Position numbers and translations under genes: made by a program. Of a DNA stretch of 37,689 nt, positions 1 through 7,673 are shown one piece after another (within the stretch, counting starts at the first letter, position 1; the number at the start of each line of letters is the position of its first letter). The DNA is from RCC1774 sp050330855 (GTDB lineage Bacteria; Cyanobacteriota; Cyanobacteriia; Thermosynechococcales; Thermosynechococcaceae): the NCBI GenBank assembly GCA_050330855.1, contig JBHJNL010000026.1:1-37689 (forward strand), read 5' to 3'. The notes beneath the pieces are model-generated. The model did not search any database. It saw only the letters and a program-made list of their open reading frames with translations, and was not told the DNA's origin.

Positions 1-206
1 AGAATCACATCGGTGCAATATGGATGTTCATTCATGAATATAATCGCCTCATCAGAAAGAAGATCGCACAAAGAGAAGAGTCTATCTTTTCCTCTGTCCT
101 TTACTAAAATGCACTACCCCATAGCGATTTCTGGCACCGGATATCGATTGTTTTCGTGCCTCTACTGACTTTATTAAGGTATCTGGTCGGATAGCGGGTT
201 AGATAC

Positions 207-923
207 TTAGATTAGACCCTGTAAATACTTCCTTCGGTTAGGCTCAGGAAATTTTTCAATTGCATAGCGCAGCATAGTCCGAGGCATTTGCTGGTAGTGA
301 TCTTTTAAGAAGGTTTCTTCTGTCACCATGTCACGGTTGCCTATTTCTCTGAGCATCCAGCCGACTGCTTTGTGGATTAGGTCTTCTGGATCATTTAGAA
401 GCTGCTTTGATATAGAGATCGCATCATCGTACTGATAATTTCTGATGAAGTGAAAGGTAGAGATGATGGCGATGCGTCGTTCCCAGAGGCTGTCAGATTT
501 AGATAGTTCGTGGAGGGGGCGTCTGTCTTGATGCTCTAGGTAAGGGCCAACGATGTGATAGGCAGAGCTATCGACGAGATCCCAGTTGTTGATGGATTGA
601 GTGCTGTTGAGATAGAGGGTGTAAATGCGGGTCTTTTCTGCTGGGGTGCCTTTAGCAAATTTGCGAACCAGGATCAGGAGGGCGCACAGGCGTTCTTCGT
701 GGAATGGGGATTCCAGCAGCTTTTGAACTTCTTTGAGGGGCGCGTCTTCAAATTTCTTGGCCTGTTCTCGGAGGACAGGGACTCGAATACCGAGGAATTG
801 ATCGCCTTCGCTATATTCGCCTTTGCCTGTTTTGAAAAAGCGCTGGGTTTGGGTCGCGATCGCAAAGTCTGCCAAACGTTTGAGGATTTTCCCGATCTCT
901 GTTGAAGCTACTTGCACATTCAC
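207..923 (-). CDS. AlkD-like DNA alkylation repair protein
   Basis: This 238-residue protein is the size of the AlkD/HEAT-like-repeat DNA glycosylases, which remove alkylated bases such as 3-methyladenine without flipping them. It is alpha-helical throughout. It carries the family signature NNWDLVDSSA near the middle, which matches the AlkD segment with the catalytic Asp and a flanking Trp, and a later Trp in HKAVGWMLREIG. The chosen start is GTG (complement of 921-923). No clear ribosome binding site precedes it, and a second GTG two codons further in is equally possible. It stands alone: the next gene upstream on the same strand ends about 40 bases away. A HIP1 site lies inside the gene, as is usual for native genes here. 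The family call is firm; the substrate range is inferred from the family. Confidence 0.9.
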   Translation of the reverse strand: MNVQVASTEIGKILKRLADFAIATQTQRFFKTGKGEYSEGDQFLGIRVPVLREQAKKFEDAPLKEVQKLLESPFHEERLCALLILVRKFAKGTPAEKTRIYTLYLNSTQSINNWDLVDSSAYHIVGPYLEHQDRRPLHELSKSDSLWERRIAIISTFHFIRNYQYDDAISISKQLLNDPEDLIHKAVGWMLREIGNRDMVTEETFLKDHYQQMPRTMLRYAIEKFPEPNRRKYLQGLI

Positions 924-962
924 ACTACGATCATGAAGTCTATGGAGATGAAACTTGCTGCA

Positions 963-2372
963 CTATAACCACGGAACGGTCTCTGTTTGCCCACCTTGGA
1001 TATTATTATTCAGGCGATTGTTATAGGAACCTTGATATCCCAAAGTGGCAAGTAGTATCAGCTCCAAATACCATAATCCTAAGGCACAGACATCAAAAAA
1101 AACTTGAGGCTCAAGATCTGTATAGTCTTGGCGGGCATGAGCGATATCATTACGTAACTTGATCAGCGCATGAGGTCCATCTTCCCACTTATGAAAAGAT
1201 GCTGCTTTCTCTAGTGCTTCTAATGAAGGGACGAAAGGACTCTTAAATACTTCTAAGGTTGCTTGAAGTGAATTCGCAAGTGCGCCGATTTCTTGAGTTT
1301 GGTACTGAGATGGGAAGCTCTTGGGGATTTTATATTTATCCAGTAAAGATCCAATGTTAACGGATGCTATTTTTGTGAATCCTTCTGCATAAGCAATTTT
1401 CTCAAGAGCGATCTGAGTAAGTATTATTGCTGTTTCTACTGATGGTGTGATACCGATTCTTGCATACCAGTAAATATTTAGCTTCAGCTCTTTTTTCTCG
1501 TTACGCCACTTATTCATGAAGCTTTGAAAAAGTTCTGCCAATTCGATTTTTCTATTGGCCGGAAGCCAAGAGTTTATGTTCTGCCAAGGATCTCCAACTG
1601 GTTGTGTCCACTTCTCCCAAGTTTTTCTGCTATCTTTGTCATATCCAGAAAGAAAAACAATAGGTATCTGAAACCCTCTAAGGAAAGATAGGAAATCTGA
1701 TAGAGCATCCAAAATTTCCTCAGCTTCACTTGCCGTGAAAAGATTGCTATCAAGTCGTTTTAGTCTGCCAACATGAGTAATAGCAAAGCCTCCTTTTGAG
1801 TTTAGATTTTGCTCTAGCTCTGATATTATTTCACTCTGATCAATAGTGATTTCCCAGTCTTCAGTATTTAAGCTAATTCTGCTTTTGCGAATCTTAGTCT
1901 TTCCAATTTTAACAGGACATCCATGAAGTTTTTGAAGATTGACTACATGAAAAATAAGATAAGACAAATTTTGCTCAGTCCCGCGAGAGACTGAGCCTTT
2001 CACTCTACCCGTTAACTGATTCCCTGATACGCCATTTGGGCTTCTTATATTGGCAACCCCTACATCTAGGTAATTGATGTTGGAACCACTACAAAGCTTC
2101 AGTTTAAATTCCTTTGTCGGATCAAAAGGCCATGCAGAGGTTGAACTTAAAAAGCTAAAGTGAATGCTTGGATAAGGGAACCAATTAAATTCTAGTTTGC
2201 AGGTACCAGATTCTACGATTTCACTATCCTGAACCTCCTGGCTTTCAATTTTCTGGGTAAGTTCTATTGTGCCTTCATAGGACAGGGGGATAGCCTCATT
2301 AGGCTGTTTTGTTATGTAAACAGGCGTCAGGATTGTGGGTAAGTCTTCCATGAATTCAGTCGTGGACTTCAT
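963..2372 (-). CDS. Hypothetical protein with C-terminal HEPN-type RxxxxH motif
   Basis: This 469-residue protein has no confident full-length family name. The first 180 or so residues look beta-rich, with alternating hydrophobics and many Gly/Ser turns. The rest is helical, including a segment of the type ETAIILTQIALEKIAY. Near the C-terminus it has LRNDIAHAR (Arg407 to His412), which fits the R-x4-H active-site motif of HEPN domains, a fold common in RNases of toxin-antitoxin and abortive-infection systems. The layout of a beta-rich N-terminal part followed by HEPN recalls ApeA-like proteins, but that is an inference. The ATG start lies 3 nt after an AGGA. It overlaps the preceding 65-codon ORF by 17 nt. 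The gene is visibly AT-richer than its neighbours and lacks HIP1 sites, which suggests transfer. It could also be a non-catalytic HEPN protein. Confidence 0.6.
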   Translation of the reverse strand: MKSTTEFMEDLPTILTPVYITKQPNEAIPLSYEGTIELTQKIESQEVQDSEIVESGTCKLEFNWFPYPSIHFSFLSSTSAWPFDPTKEFKLKLCSGSNINYLDVGVANIRSPNGVSGNQLTGRVKGSVSRGTEQNLSYLIFHVVNLQKLHGCPVKIGKTKIRKSRISLNTEDWEITIDQSEIISELEQNLNSKGGFAITHVGRLKRLDSNLFTASEAEEILDALSDFLSFLRGFQIPIVFLSGYDKDSRKTWEKWTQPVGDPWQNINSWLPANRKIELAELFQSFMNKWRNEKKELKLNIYWYARIGITPSVETAIILTQIALEKIAYAEGFTKIASVNIGSLLDKYKIPKSFPSQYQTQEIGALANSLQATLEVFKSPFVPSLEALEKAASFHKWEDGPHALIKLRNDIAHARQDYTDLEPQVFFDVCALGLWYLELILLATLGYQGSYNNRLNNNIQGGQTETVPWL

Positions 2373-2553
2373 AAATCCTGTCCCTCAAAATATCCCAATC
2401 CCCCTTAGTCACGCCCTGCTGCAGCCCTCGTCCTAAAAACGTATGTTTTCGTAATCGAAATGAAGCCCTATCCTCTGCATTTACCTCCAGCAAAAGAGCT
2501 TCATTGATACCGGATGTTTTTATCGGGGTATCCATACTTGAGTGTCTATTCAT
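2356..2553 (-). CDS. Small hypothetical protein overlapping the HEPN gene
   Basis: A 65-residue ORF sits directly upstream of the HEPN-motif gene and overlaps its start by 17 nt in another frame, an arrangement typical of translationally coupled pairs. The sequence is charged and soluble, with no membrane segment or recognised motif; the C-terminal third (GDWDILRDRIYEVHD) is predicted helical. A start at the internal Met7 is also possible, and neither start has a clear ribosome binding site. The family is not recognised. It could be a partner or antidote of the HEPN protein, or a remnant of a larger gene. Only the coupling argues that it is real. Confidence 0.35.
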   Translation of the reverse strand: MNRHSSMDTPIKTSGINEALLLEVNAEDRASFRLRKHTFLGRGLQQGVTKGDWDILRDRIYEVHD

Positions 2554-2625
2554 ATGGGTAGTAGTATTGTTTATTGACTAACTAAATCTCTTGTTCATCA
2601 GAAGAAGCATTAAACATCAATTTCC

Positions 2626-2958
2626 TTAGGCCTGAAATCTCACAAGCAAACGTTCTCTCAGATTGGACAAATTGTATTCTTGGGCTAACTGCTGTCTAAG
2701 CTGCTGAGCCTTTTGATAGCGCTCCTCTAGATACCTATCAAGCTGCTCTCGGTGGGCCAGATAGTAAGTGATCGTTGCATAAATATCTTCAAGCCGAAGG
2801 ACTGGATACTGAATCAAAATCTCTTCTGGAGTGGAGCCATTATGGTAAGCAGCCAACAGGCTATCAAGCGTCACCCGGCTTTGACCGACACGAATACCGC
2901 CTGCTTCGTCCCGTCGTAAAGGTGGTGCAGTAGAAGTGAAGTCGACTTGAACACTCAT
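2626..2958 (-). CDS. Orphan DUF433 (VapB45-like) antitoxin
   Basis: This 110-residue protein contains the DUF433 core: a GIRVGQSRVTLDSLL strand-helix segment, then GSTPEEI, then LRLEDIYATITYYLAHRE, followed by a charged C-terminal tail. DUF433 proteins are small DNA-binding antitoxins usually paired with a downstream DUF5615 PIN-like toxin. It resembles the second DUF433 protein of this window (33815-34147) over its whole length, and that similarity supports the start chosen here at the Met before SVQVDF rather than an in-frame ATG 54 nt upstream. No intact DUF5615 gene follows; only an 11-codon ORF (2617 to 2582) starts just after the stop. A seven-codon mini-ORF with a strong ribosome binding site overlaps this start. 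It is therefore an orphan antitoxin or the relic of a pair. Confidence 0.8.
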   Translation of the reverse strand: MSVQVDFTSTAPPLRRDEAGGIRVGQSRVTLDSLLAAYHNGSTPEEILIQYPVLRLEDIYATITYYLAHREQLDRYLEERYQKAQQLRQQLAQEYNLSNLRERLLVRFQA

Positions 2959-2975
2959 GATGTCTTTGCTGTCAT
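2955..2975 (-). other. Possible leader mini-ORF (6 codons plus stop) before the DUF433 gene
   Basis: On the minus strand an AAGGAG (complement of 2984-2989) sits 8 nt before an ATG that opens a six-codon reading frame (MTAKTS). Its TGA overlaps the ATG of the DUF433 gene as ATGA. The spacing is ideal for initiation and the overlap is a classic coupling geometry. The alternative is that the AAGGAG lies within the coding sequence of a longer DUF433 protein starting at 3012. It is recorded because it bears on the start of the antitoxin gene. Confidence 0.3.
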
Positions 2976-3082
2976 AGGGTGTACTCCTTTCTTCACTGTA
3001 ATTGATCGCCATCGGCTTTCAGAAGATCGGCTGCAAGTTGATCCACGAGTTGGGAGATAGCAATGTGTTAAACACAACCTGT

Positions 3083-6000
3083 CTAATCGCACCAAACTTG
3101 CTCAGGCTCCACAGCCAAAACGCTAGAGCAAATCTGCCAAGGCCCAATTTGTGAACTGCCCTCAAGCAGAGGGCGCTCTAGCAAATCAACGGGGTGCTGA
3201 GTTTTCAGATCGAGAGTATTCAAGAGCTGCATTTGTGCCGGTTTGCCGTGGCACTCATAGCAGCGCACAACGAACTGATCTGGAACACTTTCCGCTGGCT
3301 TGACTGCCATCAAGATCAGATTCTCAGCTCCCAAAGACAGAAATTGTCCTTGAGGTGAGAGCCGCGAACTCTCTTGGGGTAGCACTTTGGATAGAACCAA
3401 CGATCGCAACTCTCGATTCAACTCATACCCCCGATGAACCGTCCGGGCTGCTTTCCAGTCCCCAGCGTGGGGATACAGCGCATAGGTAAATTGATGAAGG
3501 CCGCGATCGCAACCTTCATCCGGCCAGTTGGGACTCCGCAACAGGGTCAGCCGAAGCTGGTTGGGCTGGGCGTCATAGCCATACTTACAGTCATTGAGCA
3601 AACTGACGCCATAGCCTTGATCCGAGAGATCAGCCCAATGGAGCGCAGGCACCTCCCATTTCGCTTTTTCGGCCTCGCTCAGATTTGGGTTGGGCAACGT
3701 CGGTCGTTCAATAGCACCACAGGGAATTTCATAGGTGGCAACGTCTGACTGCACCGTCAGCGGGAACGCGGCTTTCACCAACACCTGTCGCTCTTGCCAA
3801 TCCACCGTTGTTTCTATTTTGATCAGAGGGGCGTCTTGCTCTAGAACATAATCTTGGCAAAATTGAGATTGGCCGATCTTGCGAACTACCCGAATTCGCT
3901 GCTGGAGGGGGCCAGCGCTGAGCCAGTGTATCGACTCTAGCTTTGCCTCTGGGAGTTGATGTTGGGCATAGTTGGGGTCAATATTCCAAGCATCCCAATA
4001 TTGGCCTTTGTCGGTAAAAAACTGGAGGTGATTGCCTGGACCAGAGAGTACTTGACGTTTATTTTGTTTATCGTAGACCTCTGCTAGATCTCCTGTTGCA
4101 GAATCGATAGTGACGCGCAGCGCTGCGTTTTCAAGCACCCAATGGTCTGGCGTTGGTCGCTCTTCTGCGGGGGAATCTGTGGGGCACAGCCAGTACAGTT
4201 GATAGCCAATGCTGGGGATATCCGTGGCAGAAAATAGCAGCGTGTTGTTGACCGCATGGCGCTGACTGATCACAGTCTCGCCCTTGATATCTTTAATCTG
4301 CCCGTGAGCTGCAGTGGCCGGAAGCTCTACCGTGACCCGTTCTGATCGATTCCAGTTGAGGGAGTTAAAGACGATGATGGGGACTGCATTAGTGGTTGGT
4401 GGTTCCGGGAGGGTGACTTGAGATGCGATCGCATCCAAAGCTTCATCAATAGATTGCACTGCCGTTTGCTCCGCTGCTTTCCAGTCTCGATTGGCATCGA
4501 CAAATACTTCAGGAATGGCAGAACCGGGCAAAATATCGTGGAACTGATTAAACAGCACCTTCTTCCAGGCCTGTTCTAGTTCTTCTTTCGGATAAGAACA
4601 GCCAGTCAGAAGTGTGGCAATGGAGCTAAACAGCTCCGCTTCCGTTAGCAAATGCTCACAGCGACGGTTATAGCGCTTTTGATCGGCGTGACTGGTATAG
4701 CAGCCCCGATGGAATTCTAGATACAGCTCATCATTCCACACCGGCACGTTTTGAGCTTCACTTTCCACTTGCCGACAGAGCTGTTCTGCCGTGGTGGGTT
4801 CAAGCTGTGGAAAAACTGGGGATTGTTGCCAGCGACGCGCCATCTCTAACATATCCTTCGTGGGTCCGCCGCCGTGATCCCCGACCCCAGGGAGCCAGAG
4901 GGAGTTTTCCACACCTGTGGAAAACTCCCATTTTTGAGCGTAATCAGCCATCTTAACCGGGGTAATACTCTCGCCAATGGGCGGCAGCATCAGGCTAAAG
5001 ATCTCTGTTCCGTCGGGAGACCTCCATTTAAAAATCTCGTAGGGGAACTCGGTCGTATCATTCCAGCGCAGCTTTTGGGTTAGAAAATAGTCGATGCCGC
5101 CCTGTTTGAGAATCTGGGGCAACTGCCAACAAAAGCCAAAGCTATCCGGTAGCCAAGCCGTTGCACTCAGCACTCCGAATTTTTCTTGAGTATAGCGCTG
5201 GCCGTAAAGCACTTGACGCACCAAGGCTTCACCGCTGATGAGGTTAAACTCTGGTTCAATCCACAGTCCGGCGGCGACTTCCCAGCGGCCTTCCGCGACT
5301 CGTGCTTTAATCTGTGCAAAGATTTCGGGTCGGTTCTCTTCCATCCAGGCATAGAGCGCTGGCGAAGAATGGCAATAGATCAGCTCCGGGAATTCACTCT
5401 GGAGCTTGAGAACTGAATTAAAGGTGCGTTCGGCGGCGTCCCAGGTTTCCGCTACCGGCCACAGCCAAGCCATATCGAGGTGGGCGTGACCAATCCAGTT
5501 GATGCGTCTTTTTTTAAGCCAAGCACTCCAGGGCTGCAAAGCTTGGCGAAGTTGATCAAGGTTCTCGCTAAATGCTTGGCGATCGCTGGCAAGGTTCCAG
5601 TCAATTTGTTGAGTCACCTCTGCTAGTTTCGGGAGATCTTCGGGCTTAAAAGTGGTGAGGTAGCCTTGCAGAACTTCGAGTTCATCGCCGACCATGCCCG
5701 GATCGATGAGGTTAGGGGGTTCGTAGATCAGTTGCGATCGCACCAGCGCCCCCGGATCATGTCCGGGACTGACCAGTCGCAGCGCCACAGATATTGAATC
5801 TTCGGGTGTCACCTGTGAACTGAGCAGAATGCGTCCAAAGCAGTCGTAGAGATCGCCCTCTTGCACTAGCTTGCCATCGACATAGATTTCAGCAATCTCA
5901 GCCCACCACCGCAGATCGAGCCGGAGAATGCAGTCACTGAGGGGATAGGTCTGGAGGGCCGTTGGAATCGTGAAGGTTTGGCCCAGCCAGAGGGTTTGTT

Positions 6001-6220
6001 GACCGGCAGGCCATGCAATATGGCCTCTATCGTTCAGCGTGGCTGCAGACCATTGGCCCCAATTTTGAGGATTGAGAGCTTCTGAGGCGTTGCGATCTCC
6101 ATTGCTGAGCAGCCAATCTGTTCGTACATCTAAATGGGTGAGCTGCCGAAAGTGTTCAATTGCTATGACCGCTTCATTCGTGAGAGCCAAGGAGGGTGCC
6201 GTTGTGGAAGGTGTCGTCAT
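3083..6220 (-). CDS. Alpha-mannosidase, glycoside hydrolase family 38
   Basis: This 1045-residue protein has the full GH38 architecture: an N-terminal beta domain (residues 1 to about 230), the catalytic (beta/alpha) barrel (about 240-510), a helical middle domain and a long C-terminal beta sandwich. The zinc ligands are visible in GHAHLDMAW (His245/247, Asp249). The nucleophile is Asp359 in WLPDSFGF, and the later metal-binding His is His561 in FNQFHDILPGS. GH38 enzymes are zinc-dependent retaining alpha-mannosidases acting on mannose-containing glycans. No signal peptide is apparent, so it is probably cytoplasmic and used in glycan turnover. The length is normal and the frame is intact. Its promoter region is shared with the divergent Roadblock gene and holds a CRP-type palindrome about 70 bases upstream of the ATG. 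The linkage specificity cannot be read from the sequence. Confidence 0.95.
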   Translation of the reverse strand: MTTPSTTAPSLALTNEAVIAIEHFRQLTHLDVRTDWLLSNGDRNASEALNPQNWGQWSAATLNDRGHIAWPAGQQTLWLGQTFTIPTALQTYPLSDCILRLDLRWWAEIAEIYVDGKLVQEGDLYDCFGRILLSSQVTPEDSISVALRLVSPGHDPGALVRSQLIYEPPNLIDPGMVGDELEVLQGYLTTFKPEDLPKLAEVTQQIDWNLASDRQAFSENLDQLRQALQPWSAWLKKRRINWIGHAHLDMAWLWPVAETWDAAERTFNSVLKLQSEFPELIYCHSSPALYAWMEENRPEIFAQIKARVAEGRWEVAAGLWIEPEFNLISGEALVRQVLYGQRYTQEKFGVLSATAWLPDSFGFCWQLPQILKQGGIDYFLTQKLRWNDTTEFPYEIFKWRSPDGTEIFSLMLPPIGESITPVKMADYAQKWEFSTGVENSLWLPGVGDHGGGPTKDMLEMARRWQQSPVFPQLEPTTAEQLCRQVESEAQNVPVWNDELYLEFHRGCYTSHADQKRYNRRCEHLLTEAELFSSIATLLTGCSYPKEELEQAWKKVLFNQFHDILPGSAIPEVFVDANRDWKAAEQTAVQSIDEALDAIASQVTLPEPPTTNAVPIIVFNSLNWNRSERVTVELPATAAHGQIKDIKGETVISQRHAVNNTLLFSATDIPSIGYQLYWLCPTDSPAEERPTPDHWVLENAALRVTIDSATGDLAEVYDKQNKRQVLSGPGNHLQFFTDKGQYWDAWNIDPNYAQHQLPEAKLESIHWLSAGPLQQRIRVVRKIGQSQFCQDYVLEQDAPLIKIETTVDWQERQVLVKAAFPLTVQSDVATYEIPCGAIERPTLPNPNLSEAEKAKWEVPALHWADLSDQGYGVSLLNDCKYGYDAQPNQLRLTLLRSPNWPDEGCDRGLHQFTYALYPHAGDWKAARTVHRGYELNRELRSLVLSKVLPQESSRLSPQGQFLSLGAENLILMAVKPAESVPDQFVVRCYECHGKPAQMQLLNTLDLKTQHPVDLLERPLLEGSSQIGPWQICSSVLAVEPEQVWCD

Positions 6221-6289
6221 ACCGAAGAGGGTCCAATCTTGCTTTTGAGAAGTCTAGGCTTAGAGCTTGCCCTCAATTGCACAAACTCA

Positions 6290-6305
6290 TGTGATCTATA
6301 TCACA
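6290..6305. promoter_or_regulatory. CRP/SYCRP1-type binding site
   Basis: TGTGATCTATATCACA is a perfect palindrome of the form TGTGA-N6-TCACA, the consensus of the cAMP receptor protein, which cyanobacterial SYCRP1 shares. It lies in the 165-base divergent region between the GH38 gene and the Roadblock gene. A plausible -10 (TATAAG, 6356-6361) of the plus-strand gene would put its transcription start near 6368, so the site is centred about 70 bases upstream, a usual class I activator position. It may instead act on the mannosidase gene. That the organism has a CRP homologue is assumed, not seen. Confidence 0.6.
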
Positions 6306-6385
6306 GCGATCCTGTGCCAGCATCACTTCGGAGTCTTGCCTAAGCACGGTAATAGTATAAGCACCGACAAAAGGATTGAGACGCC

Positions 6386-7441
6386 ATGTTAATGGAGCTA
6401 GGACAGTTAGTTTATACGAGTTTCCCTGGCATGGGCTTTAAGACCCTGGCTAGCGATCGCATCCCTCAATCCATCCAAAGCTTTTTCCTCAAAGAGGTTG
6501 TCTTAAAGCATTGGGATTCCTATGACGTCAATGTTGACTGTGAGCAGGCCATCTATATCCATCAGCCCACCTTAGAGAGCTGTCTCTTTGGCTGGCTCTA
6601 CTGTGGAGAGGTTGATGAGTATGGCCGCAGCATTCCCTACTTTATCGGCTATTACCTGTCAGAATCACTGAACGCAAACACCTTATCGAGCATCTTGGCC
6701 TGTTTGCAGAAAGGGCCGTTAAATTATTGGGACCGTTCTAAAACGCCTAGCCAAACCCTTAGCGCCATCAACATCCTATCGATACGGGACTATCAAGGGG
6801 TAAAAAGAGGATTAGAGATCTCTCCTGAAGCCTGCGAACTGCTCTATGGCGCGTTGGTGAATCAAGAACCGATTAATAGAGTCATGTTCAGTCAAAGAGA
6901 GGCCGCCATCGCGCCAACTCTCCCAGCACCCGTGCCGTTAGATAAGCCAGCGGATCTCATCCCAAATCAGTCAAGATTTAGCTCGTCTGATCAGTCTTTT
7001 GCGAACAAAACAGATGACATTAGTCGCATCCTACAGGAGCTAATGGAGAAGCCATTAGGCATTCAATGTGCATCTTTGATCTCTGCAGAGGGTCAACCTC
7101 TAACGTCTCTGGTCGGTATGGATGCCAATAGCGCCTCTATCTTGTCTGGCACCATGCTGTATCTCTCTAAAAGAACCCGTGAAGAGCTGCAGTGGCAAGA
7201 CATCACAAAGGTCTGCCTGCAAAGTAAGGATGGATATGTCATTTTGCTGCAGTGTTCACCGGACGTATTTTTGCTGATCCAGGCCGGTCAAATGCTGACA
7301 GGGCTTTTAGATGGTGTTATTAACCGCGCAGCTCAAAAACTTCAGGCTGTCTTACAAAGTCATGAATCCAAGGTGACGATGTTTCCAGATCAGACCGCAG
7401 TATTGGCAGAGCGCAATAGAATGCACTTGGCGGCTGTTTGA
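6386..7441 (+). CDS. Roadblock/LC7-domain protein with GAP1-N-like N-terminus
   Basis: This 351-residue protein has two parts joined by a Pro/Ser-rich linker (about 165-215). The C-terminal part (about 215-325, starting ISRILQEL and including SLISAEGQPLTSL and LLQCSPDVFLLI) has the pattern of the Roadblock/LC7 fold, found in MglB-like regulators of small GTPases. The N-terminal part opens with GQLVYTSFPGMGFKTLAS, which resembles the N-terminal domain of GTPase-associated protein 1 families; this second match is from memory and weaker. An AAGGA precedes the ATG at good spacing. A perfect CRP-type palindrome lies 80 bases upstream, and SYCRP1 in Synechocystis is linked to motility genes, so a role in motility or polarity signalling is possible. 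No GTPase gene is adjacent. The exact function is unknown. Confidence 0.65.
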   Translation: MLMELGQLVYTSFPGMGFKTLASDRIPQSIQSFFLKEVVLKHWDSYDVNVDCEQAIYIHQPTLESCLFGWLYCGEVDEYGRSIPYFIGYYLSESLNANTLSSILACLQKGPLNYWDRSKTPSQTLSAINILSIRDYQGVKRGLEISPEACELLYGALVNQEPINRVMFSQREAAIAPTLPAPVPLDKPADLIPNQSRFSSSDQSFANKTDDISRILQELMEKPLGIQCASLISAEGQPLTSLVGMDANSASILSGTMLYLSKRTREELQWQDITKVCLQSKDGYVILLQCSPDVFLLIQAGQMLTGLLDGVINRAAQKLQAVLQSHESKVTMFPDQTAVLAERNRMHLAAV

Positions 7442-7512
7442 ATTAGCCTTTAGACGTGAATTCTTGGTCTTCAGCAGCCCCCTAGATGAGGGATGCAGGT
7501 GTTGTTGGAGGA

Positions 7513-7615
7513 GCAGTGCGATCGCATTCGTCAGGCTTACCAGGTCAAGGCTTCACGGGTAGAGCCAGTGAGACTGATGTATTTGTGGCCGGTGACGAGT
7601 TGCAGGAAGGCATAA
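7513..7615 (-). pseudogene. Possible C-terminal remnant of an unidentified gene
   Basis: Read on the minus strand, a short frame closed by a stop on both sides encodes a peptide including AFLQLVTGHKYISLTGS, ending at a TAA near 7540. It looks protein-like, with a hydrophobic helix followed by a strand-turn, but has no start codon context and is too short to be a gene. A HIP1 site lies nearby. It may be the tail of a decayed gene. I do not recognise the family. Confidence 0.2.
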
Positions 7616-7625
7616 TGAATAGAGA

Positions 7626-7664
7626 TTTAACTCCTGGGTTTAACTCCTGGGTTTAATTCCTGGA
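7626..7664 (+). repeat. Three tandem 13-bp repeats ending in the Uma2 ribosome binding site
   Basis: The unit TTTAACTCCTGGG occurs at 7626-7638 and 7639-7651, and as TTTAATTCCTGGA at 7652-7664. The two changes in the third copy create GGAGG with the following bases (7662-7666), placed 7 nt before the ATG at 7674. The repeat therefore carries the probable Shine-Dalgarno sequence of the downstream gene, while the two upstream copies lack it. Confidence 0.85.
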
Positions 7665-7673
7665 GGTCTAGCC

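Noticed and set aside
1..206. Search for a gene or RNA at the left edge
   Set aside because: No frame, hairpin or repeat was found that rises above chance.
902..1162. 86-codon plus-strand ORF over the start of the AlkD-like gene and the end of the HEPN gene
   Set aside because: It overlaps two better-supported genes in antisense and shows no protein family pattern.
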